Source of the DNA: Cupriavidus laharis
Lineage (GTDB): Bacteria; Pseudomonadota; Gammaproteobacteria; Burkholderiales; Burkholderiaceae
NCBI RefSeq assembly: GCF_914271435.1
Contig: NZ_CAJZAI010000004.1
Location: forward strand, 372,001-436,000
Direction of reading: 5' to 3'
Length of the DNA stretch: 64,000 nucleotides
Shown here: in pieces, positions 27,359-36,967 of the stretch
How positions within the stretch are numbered: the first letter of the stretch is position 1
Layout: each line of letters begins with the position of its first letter
Notes under the pieces: generated by a model
Told to the model about the DNA's origin: nothing
Seen by the model: only the letters and a program-made list of their open reading frames with translations
Databases searched by the model: none
Program-made: the position numbers and the translations under genes

Positions 27359-27389
27359 TGAAAATTTCAATAGGTGAAATGACATTTCA
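27359..27389. promoter_or_regulatory. Two TGAAA-type palindromes between iclR and lldE
   Basis: TGAAA-A-TTTCA (27359-27369) and the perfect TGAAATG-A-CATTTCA (27375-27389) share half sites and are centred 18 bp apart. They lie in the divergent promoter region, 56 bp from the IclR start, and are candidate operators for that regulator. Confidence 0.55.
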
Positions 27390-27529
27390 GTAAGAATCTT
27401 CTAGTCCGGTGACCTGCACAGAAGTGATGCGACCTGAACTGCATTCACAGCGCGCTTGAATGGTTTGTGCGCCACTCGCGGCGCAAACGCGCATAATTGC
27501 GGGGTTTCGGGGTCTGGAGAAGAAAGCAA

Positions 27530-28255
27530 ATGCGAGTTGGCCTGTTCGCCACCTGCCTGGTGGACCTCATGCGCCCGGAGATCGGCTTCTCCGTGCTGAA
27601 GCTGCTGGAAGGCGCCGGCTACGATGTGATGGTGCCCGAGGCCCAGACCTGCTGCGGCCAGCCGGCTTACAACTCGGGCGAGCGCGCCGTGTCGCGCGAC
27701 CTGGCCGAGAAATTCCTGCGAGAGTTCGAGATGTTCGACTATGTGGTGGTGCCGTCGGGCAGCTGCGGCGGCATGATCCGCCATCACTACGCCGACCTGC
27801 TGCGTGACGATCCCGAACTCAACGGCCGTTACGAACGCCTGCGCGAACGCGTGTTCGAGCTGACCGATTTCCTCGTCAACGTCGCGAAGATCGAACACCT
27901 CGATTCGAACTTTGCCGGCCACGTCACCTACCACGATTCCTGCTCGGGCCTGCGCGAGCTGGGCGTTAAGGTGCAGCCGCGCGAACTGCTCGGCAAGCTG
28001 CCCGGCGTGCAGCTGACCGAGATGAAGGACTGCGAGGCCTGCTGCGGCTTCGGCGGTACCTTCTCGGTCAAGTACGGCAATATCTCGACGGCCATCGTCG
28101 ACGAGAAGTGCGCGAACATCAAGGCCAGCGGCGCCGATGCGGTCGTGCTGGGGGACCTGGGCTGCATGCTCAATATCGAAGGCCGCCTGCGCCGCAGCGG
28201 CGACAGGCAGACGCGCGTGCTGCATATCGCGCAGGTACTGGCTGGCGACGCCTGA
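27530..28255 (+). CDS. lldE: L-lactate oxidation complex protein LldE/LutA
   Basis: A 241-residue protein with two CCG domains, QTCCGQPAYNSGE and CEACCGFGGTFSVKYG, which hold iron-sulfur or heterodisulfide-reductase-like sites. Together with LldF (and normally LldG) it oxidises L-lactate to pyruvate. The start at 27530 (MRVGLFATCLVDLM) has GGAGAAGAAAG upstream; an upstream extension of the frame lacks family sequence. It is 17 bp before lldF. Confidence 0.92.
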   Translation: MRVGLFATCLVDLMRPEIGFSVLKLLEGAGYDVMVPEAQTCCGQPAYNSGERAVSRDLAEKFLREFEMFDYVVVPSGSCGGMIRHHYADLLRDDPELNGRYERLRERVFELTDFLVNVAKIEHLDSNFAGHVTYHDSCSGLRELGVKVQPRELLGKLPGVQLTEMKDCEACCGFGGTFSVKYGNISTAIVDEKCANIKASGADAVVLGDLGCMLNIEGRLRRSGDRQTRVLHIAQVLAGDA

Positions 28256-28272
28256 GCACCGGAGACGCGACG

Positions 28273-29685
28273 ATGCAAGTCCACAGCATGGAATTCAAGG
28301 CGCGTGCCGGCCAGAAGCTGGCTGACCAGCGCCTGCAGCAGAACCTCAAGAAGCTCTCCACCAAGTTCGTCACCGCGCGCGCCGATGCTATCCGCGACAT
28401 AGACTTCGACGCCACGCGTGCCGCGCTCAAGGAACGGCGCAACCGCGCGCTGGAAAACCTGGACGTATGGCTTGCCACGTTCGAGGAAAACGCCACGCGC
28501 CGCGGCGCCACCGTTCTGTTTGCCGAGACCACCGCCGACGCGGCGCGCCTGGTCGCGGAGATCGCGCAGAAGCACGGCGTGAAGAAGGTCATCAAGAGCA
28601 AGTCGATGGTGACCGAGGAGATGCGGCTCAACCAGGTGCTCGGCGAGATGGGCGTGCAGAGCATCGAGACCGACCTGGGCGAGTACATCCTGCAGATCAA
28701 CGACTCGGAGCCGCCTTCGCACATCATTGCGCCGGTGGTGCACAAGGACAAGGACGAGATCGCGGACCTGTTCGCCAGGGTCCACCACAAGCCGCGCCTG
28801 ACCGACATCCCGGAAATGACGCGCGAAGCGCGAGAGGTGCTGCGCCCCGAGTTCTTGTCCGCCGACATGGGCGTGACCGGCGGCAACTTCATCATTGCCG
28901 AGACCGGTTCGGTGGCGGTCGTCACCAACGAAGGCAACGAAGGCATGTGCACGGTCATGCCGCGCGTGCATGTGGCCGTCACCGGCATCGAGAAGGTGCT
29001 GCCGACACTGGAAGACCTGGCGACCGTGATGCGGCTGCTGCCGCGTTCGGCGACGGGGCAGGCGATCTCGAACTATTTCTCGCTGCTGACCGGCCCGCGT
29101 GCCGAAGGCGAGCGCGATGGCCCCGAGCACATGTACTTCGTGCTCGTCGACGGCGGCCGCAGCGGCCTGATCGGCGGGGAGTTTCAGGAGATGCTGCGCT
29201 GCATCCGCTGCGGCGCTTGCATGAACCATTGCCCGGTCTACCAGAAGATCGGCGGCCATGCCTATGGCTGGGTCTATCCGGGCCCGATGGGCAGCGTGCT
29301 GACGCCGAGCTATGTTGGCCTGGCCAACGCCCTGGACTTGCCGCAGGCGGCCACGATGTGCGGCGAGTGCAACCGCGTGTGCCCGGCATCGATCCCGCTC
29401 TCGGACCTGCTGCGCAAGCTGCGCGAAAAGCAGATGGAACGCGGCCTGCGGCCCTGGCAGGAGCGTTTCGCGCTGCAGGCGTGGGGCTTCGTGGCACGGC
29501 GCCCGGCACTCTATGCGCTGGCCAGCCGTCTCGGCGCGCGCGTGCTCGCGCGCATGGGCGGCAGCAACCGGCTGATCGCCAGTCTGCCTATGGCGGGCAA
29601 AGGCTGGACCCAGACGCGGGACATGCCCGCACCGTCGGGGCGAACGTTCCGCGAGCTATACAAGGAAAGGAGGGCACGCACATGA
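28273..29685 (+). CDS. lldF: L-lactate oxidation iron-sulfur protein LldF/LutB
   Basis: A 470-residue iron-sulfur protein of normal length for LutB. The N-terminal LUD domain includes SKSMVTEEMRLNQVLGEMGV and GNFIIAETGSVAVVTNEGN; the C-terminal ferredoxin part has CIRCGACMNHCPVYQ and CGECNRVCPASIPL for two 4Fe-4S clusters. It passes electrons from lactate oxidation. GGAGACGCG precedes the ATG. Its stop overlaps the start of the following 89-codon gene as ATGA. Confidence 0.93.
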   Translation: MQVHSMEFKARAGQKLADQRLQQNLKKLSTKFVTARADAIRDIDFDATRAALKERRNRALENLDVWLATFEENATRRGATVLFAETTADAARLVAEIAQKHGVKKVIKSKSMVTEEMRLNQVLGEMGVQSIETDLGEYILQINDSEPPSHIIAPVVHKDKDEIADLFARVHHKPRLTDIPEMTREAREVLRPEFLSADMGVTGGNFIIAETGSVAVVTNEGNEGMCTVMPRVHVAVTGIEKVLPTLEDLATVMRLLPRSATGQAISNYFSLLTGPRAEGERDGPEHMYFVLVDGGRSGLIGGEFQEMLRCIRCGACMNHCPVYQKIGGHAYGWVYPGPMGSVLTPSYVGLANALDLPQAATMCGECNRVCPASIPLSDLLRKLREKQMERGLRPWQERFALQAWGFVARRPALYALASRLGARVLARMGGSNRLIASLPMAGKGWTQTRDMPAPSGRTFRELYKERRART

Positions 29686-29951
29686 GCGCCGCCAATACGG
29701 ACACGCTGGCGCGCATGCGTTCGGCACTGGACCAGCACACTGGCGGCTCGCTGCCGGCGGCTGAACTCGTGAAGGCATGGCGCGAGGCAGCACCCGCGCT
29801 GACGCTGCCGCCGGTGTTTGGCCAGGCGATGGAAGAACTGCTGCGCCGGCTGGAGATGTCGGCGGTGTTCGCGCAGGACAGCTGTTCGTTTTCGAGTACG
29901 GCGGTGACGGATCAGCTCGGGCGGTGGCTGGACAAGGCGGCTACGGCCTGA
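29682..29951 (+). CDS. Small protein of unknown function in place of LldG/LutC
   Basis: An 89-residue protein (MSAANTDTLARMRSALDQHT at its start) overlapping lldF by ATGA, with AAAGGAGG upstream, so it is very probably translated. It is largely helical by composition and ends in GRWLDKAATA. It has no LUD domain and is far shorter than LutC (about 220 residues), the partner expected at this place. I do not recognise it. It may be a substitute accessory subunit, or unrelated; it is followed at once by the operon terminator. Confidence 0.7.
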   Translation: MSAANTDTLARMRSALDQHTGGSLPAAELVKAWREAAPALTLPPVFGQAMEELLRRLEMSAVFAQDSCSFSSTAVTDQLGRWLDKAATA

Positions 29952-29961
29952 CAGAAAGAAA

Positions 29962-29990
29962 AAAGGGAGCGGCAAGGCTCCCTTTCTTCA
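29962..29990 (+). terminator. Intrinsic terminator of the lldEF operon
   Basis: AAAGGGAGC (29962-29970) pairs perfectly with GCTCCCTTT (29977-29985), followed by CTTC. The A-rich 5' side makes it possibly bidirectional, serving also the convergent ABC transporter. Confidence 0.8.
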
Positions 29991-30007
29991 TGCCTGCCAC
30001 AGGCAGA

Positions 30008-30802
30008 TCAGCCCAGCAGCAACGCATCATCATCCAACTGCTCATGCCTCGTCTGCTCGAACATGCGCAGCAGATCGGGCACATCCAACCCTTTGCGCTT
30101 GTCGCCGGACACATCCAGCACGACCTGGCCCTGGTGCAGCATCACCGTGCGCTGGCCATAGTCCAGCGCTTGTCGCATGCTGTGCGTGACCATCATCGTC
30201 GTCAGCTTGCTTTCCTCGACGATGCGCGCGGTCAGTTCCAGCACGAACGCGGCGGTCTTCGGGTCCAGCGCGGCGGTGTGCTCGTCGAGCAGCAGGATGC
30301 GCGATGGCTGCAGCGAGGCCATCAGCAGGCTCACGGCCTGGCGCTGGCCGCCGGAGAGCAGGCCGATGCGGTCGGTCAGGCGGTTTTCCAGGCCCAGGTT
30401 CAAGAGGCGCAGCTTCTCGCGGAACAGTTCGCGCGAGGCGCGGTTCAGCGCGGGGCGGAAACCACGCTTCGTGCCGCGGGCCATCGCCAGCGCCATGTTC
30501 TCTTCGATCGTCAGCGCCTCGCAGGTGCCGGCCATCGGGTCCTGGAACACGCGTGCGACCAGGTGTGCGCGGTCCCAGGCGGGCTTGCGCGTCACGTCTG
30601 TTTCATCGATCGTGATGCGTCCCGAGTCGACCATCTGGTCGCCGCTGATCGCGTTCAGGAAGGTCGACTTGCCGGCGCCGTTGGAGCCGATCACGGCCAC
30701 GAACTGGCCGCTGGGGATCTCCAGGCTCAGGCCGCGCAGCGCGCGGGTCTCGATCGGCGTGCCCGGGTTGAAGGTGAGCTTCAGGTCTTGTGCGCGCAGC
30801 AT
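30008..30802 (-). CDS. ABC transporter ATP-binding protein (TrpZ-like)
   Basis: A 264-residue ATPase with Walker A VIGSNGAGKSTFLN, Q-loop ARVFQDPMAGT, signature LLSGGQRQAVSLLM, Walker B ILLLDEHTAALDP and switch His in MMVTHSM. I chose the ATG at 30802 (MLRAQDLKLTF) because GGAGG lies 7 nt before it. It is the last gene of a three-gene unit with a LivH-like permease and a periplasmic binding protein of the ABC_sub_bind family, the architecture called TrpXYZ in other bacteria. The substrate is not known. Confidence 0.9.
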   Translation of the reverse strand: MLRAQDLKLTFNPGTPIETRALRGLSLEIPSGQFVAVIGSNGAGKSTFLNAISGDQMVDSGRITIDETDVTRKPAWDRAHLVARVFQDPMAGTCEALTIEENMALAMARGTKRGFRPALNRASRELFREKLRLLNLGLENRLTDRIGLLSGGQRQAVSLLMASLQPSRILLLDEHTAALDPKTAAFVLELTARIVEESKLTTMMVTHSMRQALDYGQRTVMLHQGQVVLDVSGDKRKGLDVPDLLRMFEQTRHEQLDDDALLLG

Positions 30803-30803
30803 C

Positions 30804-31700
30804 TCAGGCACCTCCGTTCTTGCGGGCAAACAGCTTCTTGCGGGTGGCGGGCAGCACCAGGGCGATCGTCACCAGCGCGGCGGTGACCAGGTTCAGGTCC
30901 TGCGCCTTGAGGCCGATGAAGTCGCTGTTCAGCGCGAGCGCAATGAAGAAGCGGTAGAGGATCGCGCCGATCACCACGGCGAGCGTGGCCCATACCAGGC
31001 GGCGTGCCGGCAGGATAGTTTCGCCGATGATCACCGCGGCCAGGCCGATCACGATGGTGCCGATGCCCATCGAGATATCGGAGCCGCCCTGGGTTTGCGC
31101 GAACAGCGCGCCGGCCAGTGCCACGAGCCCGTTGGACAGGGCCATGCCGGCCAGCGTGGCGCGGCCCGTAGCGATGCCCTGCGAGCGCGCCATGCGCGGA
31201 TTGGCGCCGGTAGCGCGCATGGCCAGGCCGAGCTGCGACGAGAAGAACCAGTCCAGGCCAACTTTGGCGACGACCACGACGACGAACAGCACCAGCGGTC
31301 GCAGCACATAGTCGGGCAGCCATTCGGGCTGCAGGATGGTGAACATCGTCGGCTCGGTGATCAGCGGCACATTGGGACGGCCCATGATGCGCAGGTTGAC
31401 CGAGTACAGCGCGATCATCATCAGGATACTGGCGAGCAGGTCCATGATCTTGAGCCGCACATTCAGCCAGCCAGTGATGAAGCCAGCCAGGGCGCCGGCC
31501 ACGATGGCGACGGCGGTGGCGACAAACGGATCCTGCCCGGCGGAGATCAGCGTCGCGGCCACGGCGCCGCCCAGCGGGAAGCTGCCGTCAACGGTCAGGT
31601 CGGGAAAATTGAGGATGCGGAAGGAAATCAGCACCCCAAGGGCAACCAGGCTGAAGATCAGGCCGATCTCCAGGGCACCCAGAAGGGAAAAGAGGGACAT
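30804..31700 (-). CDS. ABC transporter permease (TrpY-like)
   Basis: A 298-residue inner-membrane permease with about eight hydrophobic segments, related to LivH-type permeases: LGVLISFRILNFPDLTVDGS near the N-terminus and ATGANPRMARSQGIATGRAT (the cytoplasmic coupling loop), then AGALFAQTQGGSDISMGIG. It forms the channel for the binding protein encoded upstream and the ATPase that starts one base after its stop. Confidence 0.9.
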   Translation of the reverse strand: MSLFSLLGALEIGLIFSLVALGVLISFRILNFPDLTVDGSFPLGGAVAATLISAGQDPFVATAVAIVAGALAGFITGWLNVRLKIMDLLASILMMIALYSVNLRIMGRPNVPLITEPTMFTILQPEWLPDYVLRPLVLFVVVVVAKVGLDWFFSSQLGLAMRATGANPRMARSQGIATGRATLAGMALSNGLVALAGALFAQTQGGSDISMGIGTIVIGLAAVIIGETILPARRLVWATLAVVIGAILYRFFIALALNSDFIGLKAQDLNLVTAALVTIALVLPATRKKLFARKNGGA

Positions 31701-31867
31701 GGTGAATCCTGTTGACAGCTGGCGCGGCCCGCCCGGATAAGGCCGGTCGGCTCGCCGTCTCGTTCAGGGGGCGGGCCCGGGTAGGGTAATCCGGATCTTG
31801 TACTGTAGTGGGCTGGCGGATGCGCGGCCGTCCGCACGGCGCGGACGGCACAGCTCAGACTTTCTGC

Positions 31868-32836
31868 TTACTTGATGACGGTCTTGGCTTCCTTGACCAG
31901 GTCCGGCGACAGCGTCACGCCTTGCTTCTGCGCGGCGCCGGTGTTCACGAACAGTTCCAGGTTGCTGCTGGTTTCGGAGGCAATCGTGCCCGGCTTCTCA
32001 CCCTTCAGGATGCGCACCACGACCTTGCCGGTCTGGTGGCCCAGGTCCAGGTAGTTGATGCCCAGCGCGGCGATGGCGCCACGCTTGACGCTGTCGGTGT
32101 CGGCAGCGACCAGCGGAATCTTCGATTCATTGGCAACCTTGACCAGCGCTTCATAGGCCGAAACCACGTTGTTGTCGGTGTTGGTGTAGATCACGTCCAC
32201 CTTGCCGGCCAGGCTCTTGGCGGCGGCACCGATGTCGACCGTGCGCGGCGCGGCGGCTTCCTTCAGGGTCAGGCCCTGCTTGGCCAGCAGTTCCTTCAGT
32301 TCCTTGACCACCACGACCGAGTTGGCTTCGCCAGGGTTGTAGACCATGCCGACGGTCTTGGCCTTCGGCACCACGCGCTTGATCAGGGCGACCTGCTTGT
32401 CCAGCGGCAGCTTGTCCGACACGCCGGTCACGTTGGTGCCCGACGGGGCCCAGCTCTTGACCAGCTGCGCGGCGACCGGATCGGTCACGCCCGAGTACAC
32501 CACCGGCACGCTCTTGGTGGCGGCCACCACGGCCTGGGCCGATGGCGTGGCGATGGCGACGATCGCGTTCGGGTTGTCGCCGACGAACTTGCGGGCGATC
32601 TGGGCTGCCGTGCCGGTATTGCCCTGGGCGCTCTGGTATTCCCACTTCAGGTTCTTGTCGGCGTCATAGCCGGCGGCCTTCAGCTCCTCGCGCACGCCGT
32701 CGCGGATGGCATCCAGCGCGGGGTGGTCCACGATCGACAGGACCTTGACGGTCTGGGCGTGCACGGCGCCGCCGCACAGCAATGCCAGCGCGACTGCGCC
32801 GCCGAGGATGGACTTGGTTGCCTTGAGACCCTTCAT
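31868..32836 (-). CDS. ABC transporter substrate-binding protein (TrpX-like)
   Basis: A 322-residue periplasmic protein with a signal peptide ending near LLCGGAVHAQ. The mature part follows the ABC_sub_bind family: KVLSIVDHPALDAIRDGVRE, IVAIATPSAQAVVAATKSVP, VYSGVTDPVAAQLV and VVSAYEALVKVANESKIPLV. Related proteins bind tryptophan or other aromatic compounds, but the ligand here cannot be read. The start at 32836 has GGAGGAG about 11 nt upstream. It heads the three-gene transporter unit; the 275 bp upstream show no gene. Confidence 0.88.
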   Translation of the reverse strand: MKGLKATKSILGGAVALALLCGGAVHAQTVKVLSIVDHPALDAIRDGVREELKAAGYDADKNLKWEYQSAQGNTGTAAQIARKFVGDNPNAIVAIATPSAQAVVAATKSVPVVYSGVTDPVAAQLVKSWAPSGTNVTGVSDKLPLDKQVALIKRVVPKAKTVGMVYNPGEANSVVVVKELKELLAKQGLTLKEAAAPRTVDIGAAAKSLAGKVDVIYTNTDNNVVSAYEALVKVANESKIPLVAADTDSVKRGAIAALGINYLDLGHQTGKVVVRILKGEKPGTIASETSSNLELFVNTGAAQKQGVTLSPDLVKEAKTVIK

Positions 32837-33111
32837 TTTGATCTGTTCTCCTCCGAGTGACTCGGTTCTGGATGGTACGGCCGCGCACAAGCTTGGTTTC
32901 GCTGCCCGGGCCGCCACGACTAGCGTGGACAGCCCTGCGTATGGCGTGAGCGGCACTTCCGGCGGCTGATGGACGTGCGCGCATGCGCGGATAGCAAGAC
33001 AGCGATAAGCCTGCGAGGATACCACTTCTCGCGCACGAAATGCGAAGTCTCGGAGGGGATGCGGGGCATCCGATGCTGCCGGAGCCCCGTTATTTGCCAT
33101 CCGGGCGCAGA

Positions 33112-34170
33112 TTATTGCGCCGGATTGCAGATTTGCTTGTGGATTACCCCGATTGCGGCAATCACGTCTTCATGCAATTGCGTTTGCCACGCGTCGATGT
33201 TTTCCTGCAGTTGATCCAGCGACGTGGCGCCGATGATGGTGCTGGCGGCGAACCAGCGCGAATAGCACCAGGCCAGGGCCAGTGCCGCCGGCGACAGTCC
33301 GGCCTTGCGGGCCAGTTCGACATAGCGGCCCGAGGCCGCCATCGTCTCTGGCCGCATGTAGCGCGGGCTCCAGTCGGCGCCGAAGCGCGTCAGCCGGCCG
33401 ATCGCGGCATCGTTGAACACGGGATTTGCCGGATCGCCGCTCAGGTACTTGCCCGTGAGCTGGCCGAACGCGAGCGGGCTGTAGACCAGCAGGCTCACGT
33501 TGCTGTGGTAACAGGCTTCGTCCAGGCCCTGCTCGAAGCTGCGGTTGACCAGGTTGTACGGATTCTGGATGGTCGCGATGCGCGGCAACCCGTGCTGCTC
33601 GGCCAGCCTGACGAATTCGGTCACGCCCCACGGTGTTTCATTGGAAACGCCGACATAGCGGATCTTGCCTGCCTGCACCAGTTCCGCCATGGTTTCGAGC
33701 TGCGCCTGGATCGAGGTGCAGGCCCGCTCCTTGGCCGGATCGAAGCTGGTCTGGCCGAAGATCGGCACGTTGCGTGCGGGCCAGTGGATCTGGTACAGGT
33801 CGATATAGTCGGTCTGCAGCCGCTGCAGCGAAGCATCCACCGCGGCACGGATGCCCGCGGGCGTGAAATCGTCGCCATTGCGGATCCACGGCATCCGGCC
33901 CGGCCCGGCGACCTTGGTCGCAAGCACCACGCGGTCACGCGGCTGGCGCTTTAGCCAGTTGCCGATGATCTGCTCGGTCCGGCTGTAGGTTTCGGCGCGC
34001 GGCCTGACCGGGTACATCTCGGCGGTATCGATGAAGTTGATCCCGCGCGAGACGGCGTAGTCGAGCTGGCTATGGCCTTCGGCTTCGGTGTTTTGCTCGC
34101 CAAAGGTCATGGTGCCCAGGCAGATGCGGGATACCTGCAGGTCGCTGCGGCCGAGGCGGATGGTTTCCAT
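33112..34170 (-). CDS. Aldo/keto reductase (Tas-like)
   Basis: A 352-residue NADP-dependent reductase. The catalytic residues lie in NFIDTAEMYPVRP (Asp, Tyr), VVLATKVAGPG (Lys) and DLYQIHWPARN (His); cofactor binding is seen in WFAASTIIGATSLDQLQENI. It resembles E. coli Tas, of unknown in vivo substrate. The ATG has AAGGAGA upstream. It is 29 bp downstream of pyrD in the same direction. Confidence 0.9.
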   Translation of the reverse strand: METIRLGRSDLQVSRICLGTMTFGEQNTEAEGHSQLDYAVSRGINFIDTAEMYPVRPRAETYSRTEQIIGNWLKRQPRDRVVLATKVAGPGRMPWIRNGDDFTPAGIRAAVDASLQRLQTDYIDLYQIHWPARNVPIFGQTSFDPAKERACTSIQAQLETMAELVQAGKIRYVGVSNETPWGVTEFVRLAEQHGLPRIATIQNPYNLVNRSFEQGLDEACYHSNVSLLVYSPLAFGQLTGKYLSGDPANPVFNDAAIGRLTRFGADWSPRYMRPETMAASGRYVELARKAGLSPAALALAWCYSRWFAASTIIGATSLDQLQENIDAWQTQLHEDVIAAIGVIHKQICNPAQ

Positions 34171-34199
34171 GTGCTTCTCCTTGACGTCCTGCGGCGGCT

Positions 34200-35234
34200 T
34201 CAGGCGCGCAGCGCGGCGGCGCAGTCGCGCACCAGCGTCGGGCCGCGGTAGATCAGGCCGCTGTAGACCTGCACGAGCTTTGCGCCTGCATCGATCTTGG
34301 CGCGCGCATCGGCGCCGCTGAAGATGCCGCCCACGCCGATGATCGGCACCGCGTCGCCGACGACCTGGCGCAGCGCGCGCACCACGCGCGTCGACGGCTC
34401 GAACACCGGCCGGCCGGACAGGCCGCCGGCTTCTTCCGCATGCGGCAGGCCTTTTACGGCGTCGCGCGAAATCGTGGTGTTGGTGGCGATCACGCCGTCG
34501 ATCTTGTGGCGTACCAGCGCGTCGCCGATATTGCCGATCTGGTCGGCATCGAGGTCCGGCGCAATCTTCAGCGCCAGCGGCACATAGCGCTTGTGCTGGT
34601 CGGCCAGGCGCTGCTGGGCGGTCTTGAGCATCGACAGCAGGCTGTCGAGTTCGCTGGCGCCTTGCAGCTGGCGCAGGTTCTTGGTGTTCGGCGAGGAGAT
34701 GTTGACTGTCACATAGCTCGCGTGCGGATAGACGCGCTCAAGACAGTACAGGTAGTCGTCGGCCGCACGTTCGATCGGCGTGTCCGCGTTCTTGCCGATA
34801 TTCAGGCCCAGCACGCCGCCCTCGGCCTTCCAGCGCGAGGCCGTGACGTTGGCAACAAAGGCATCGACGCCGCCGTTGTTGAAGCCCATGCGGTTGATCA
34901 GCGCATCGGCCTGCGGCAGCCGGAACATGCGCGGGCGCGGGTTGCCCGGCTGGGCGCGCGGCGTGACCGTACCCACCTCGATGAAGCCGAAGCCGAACGC
35001 CGCCAGCCCGTCGATATAGGCGCCATCCTTGTCCAGCCCGGCGGCCAGGCCCACCGGGTTCGGGAAGCGCATGCCCATCACCGTGCGCGGGTCGTTGGCG
35101 ATCCGGTTGCCGATGCATCCGGCCAGGCCCAGGCGCTGGGCGCGCAGGAGGTTGTTCAGGGTGAAGTGGTGGGCGTCCTCCGCGTCCATCGAGAACAGGG
35201 CGGGGCGGAGCAGGGGATAGAGCGCGTTGAGCAC
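34200..35234 (-). CDS. pyrD: Dihydroorotate dehydrogenase (quinone), class 2
   Basis: A 344-residue membrane-associated PyrD for pyrimidine synthesis. Class-2 features are the N-terminal helical extension ([20 protein letters not shown]), [20 protein letters not shown], the catalytic Ser in [15 protein letters not shown] and the FMN-binding [11 protein letters not shown]. The start is a GTG at 35234, with only a weak ribosome site. The next gene upstream, bpt, ends 120 bp away in the same direction. Confidence 0.95.
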   Translation of the reverse strand: MLNALYPLLRPALFSMDAEDAHHFTLNNLLRAQRLGLAGCIGNRIANDPRTVMGMRFPNPVGLAAGLDKDGAYIDGLAAFGFGFIEVGTVTPRAQPGNPRPRMFRLPQADALINRMGFNNGGVDAFVANVTASRWKAEGGVLGLNIGKNADTPIERAADDYLYCLERVYPHASYVTVNISSPNTKNLRQLQGASELDSLLSMLKTAQQRLADQHKRYVPLALKIAPDLDADQIGNIGDALVRHKIDGVIATNTTISRDAVKGLPHAEEAGGLSGRPVFEPSTRVVRALRQVVGDAVPIIGVGGIFSGADARAKIDAGAKLVQVYSGLIYRGPTLVRDCAAALRA

Positions 35235-35354
35235 GGGGACAGGCGACCGGACAGCCGGTGCAGAGTGAAAACCAAGCCGGCATTGTAGCGGCTGGGGCGC
35301 TTGCCCGCGCGCCGTGCGGCCCTGCCTGCTTGCCGTTGTCCCTATCGTTGCCCG

Positions 35355-36155
35355 CTATTCCTGAGCGGGGCCTGGGCCGTCTGCCTGCGCATCAGGCACG
35401 TCGCCACGCGCATCGTCTTCGAAGGCGTGCCACTGGTTGCCGGTCAGCACCTGCAGCGGGTGGAAGCGTGCCTTATAGGCCATCTTCCGGCTTTCCGCGA
35501 TCCAGTAGCCGAGATACAGGTGCGGCAGGCCCAGTTCGCGCGTCTGGCGGATCTGCCAGAGGATGTTGTAGGTGCCGTAGCTGGCGTTGCGCTCGAGCGG
35601 GTCGTAGAAGGTGTAGACCGACGACAGTCCGTCATCGAGCACGTCGATCATGCTGACCATGCGCAGCTTGCCGGCTTCCGGCGAGCCCGGCGGCTCGCGG
35701 AACTCCACCAGGCGTGAATTCACGCGGCTCTGCAGCAGGAACTGCTCGTACTGGTCGCGGCTGTCCTGATCCATGCCGCCACCGGCGTGGCGCATCGACT
35801 GGTACAGCAGGTATAGCGCGTAGTGTTCTTCGACGTACGTCAGCGGCGCCACAAGCGCCTGCAGGTGGCCGTGCCTGCGCCAGGCCCGGCGTTGCGAACG
35901 GTCCGGCTCGAACTGGTCCACGAGCACGCGGCATGGCGTGCACGCGTGGCATTCGTCGCAGTAGGGGCGGTAGGTGAAGATGCCGCTGCGGCGAAACCCT
36001 GCGCGCACCAGCCGCGAGTAAACGTCGGCGTTGATCAGGTGGGCCGGTGTCGCCACTTGCGAGCGGGCCATGCGGCCATCGAGATAGCTGCAGGCATAGG
36101 GTGCCGTTGCATAGAACTGCAGCGCGGAAAGCGGAAGCTCCTTCAGCTTGCTCAT
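35355..36155 (-). CDS. bpt: Aspartate/glutamate leucyltransferase
   Basis: A 266-residue Bpt (ATE-family) enzyme that adds Leu from Leu-tRNA to N-terminal Asp or Glu of proteins, marking them for ClpS/ClpAP. The N-terminal cysteine motif [21 protein letters not shown] and the C-terminal domain with [19 protein letters not shown] are diagnostic. The C-terminus has an acidic tail. It sits 37 bp downstream of aat, so the two bacterial N-end-rule transferases are co-oriented and probably co-transcribed. Confidence 0.93.
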   Translation of the reverse strand: MSKLKELPLSALQFYATAPYACSYLDGRMARSQVATPAHLINADVYSRLVRAGFRRSGIFTYRPYCDECHACTPCRVLVDQFEPDRSQRRAWRRHGHLQALVAPLTYVEEHYALYLLYQSMRHAGGGMDQDSRDQYEQFLLQSRVNSRLVEFREPPGSPEAGKLRMVSMIDVLDDGLSSVYTFYDPLERNASYGTYNILWQIRQTRELGLPHLYLGYWIAESRKMAYKARFHPLQVLTGNQWHAFEDDARGDVPDAQADGPGPAQE

Positions 36156-36191
36156 GGCTCAGGACTTGGGGCGTGTGATGCAGCCAGCTTG

Positions 36192-36944
36192 TCAGACGGC
36201 CGGAGCGGCGGGCGTGGCGGTCCACCGTTCCAGCACCGATTTGTCGAACCGCCAGGGCGTGATTGCCGGTTGTGCCGCGGCGGTCCTCACATGGGCCAGG
36301 AACTTCGCACGCGCGATGGGGCGCGCGCCAAGCGAGGCCAAATGGTCGGTTTCCTGCTGGCAGTCTATCATCGGCACGCCGTGGTTGCCGAGGAATGCGC
36401 ACAGCGCCGCCAGCGCCATCTTGGAGGCGTCGGTGCGGTGCGCGAACATCGATTCGCCATAGAACATGCGGCCCAGCGCCACGCCGTAGAGCCCGCCCAC
36501 GCGCTCGCCCCGATACCAGGCCTCTACCGAATGCGCCATGCCGCTGCTGTGCAGCGCGCCATAGGCCTCGATGATCTCCCGGGTGATCCACGTGCCGTCC
36601 TGCCCCTGGCGCGGCGTCAGCGCACAGGCCCGCATGACGGCCAGGAAATCATCGTCGACGCGGATTTCCCAGTCCGGGTCGCGCAGCACGCGGCGCAACG
36701 TCTTGCGGAATGTGGCGGAAATCTTCAGTGCCTGCGGCGCCAGCACCATGCGCGGATCGGTGCTCCACCACAGCACCGGCTGGCCCACCGAATACCAGGG
36801 GAAGATGCCCTGGCGATAAGCCAGCAGCAGGCGCTGGGGCGACAGGTCGCGGCTGGCGGCGAGCAGGCCTGGCGCTTCCGTGGCAGGCCCGAGCGCACGC
36901 TCCACCGGCGGAAACGGATCCTGTGGGTCCAGCCAGGCAATCAT
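36192..36944 (-). CDS. aat: Leucyl/phenylalanyl-tRNA-protein transferase
   Basis: A 250-residue Aat, which adds Leu or Phe to N-terminal Lys or Arg. Signatures: [46 protein letters not shown], and [18 protein letters not shown] used the ATG at 36944 ([14 protein letters not shown]); it has no clear Shine-Dalgarno, but starts further upstream would run into the Nudix gene, which ends 24 bp away. It lies between the Nudix hydrolase and bpt genes. Confidence 0.94.
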   Translation of the reverse strand: MIAWLDPQDPFPPVERALGPATEAPGLLAASRDLSPQRLLLAYRQGIFPWYSVGQPVLWWSTDPRMVLAPQALKISATFRKTLRRVLRDPDWEIRVDDDFLAVMRACALTPRQGQDGTWITREIIEAYGALHSSGMAHSVEAWYRGERVGGLYGVALGRMFYGESMFAHRTDASKMALAALCAFLGNHGVPMIDCQQETDHLASLGARPIARAKFLAHVRTAAAQPAITPWRFDKSVLERWTATPAAPAV

Positions 36945-36967
36945 GCGGGCCGCCGTCGCGGAAGAGG

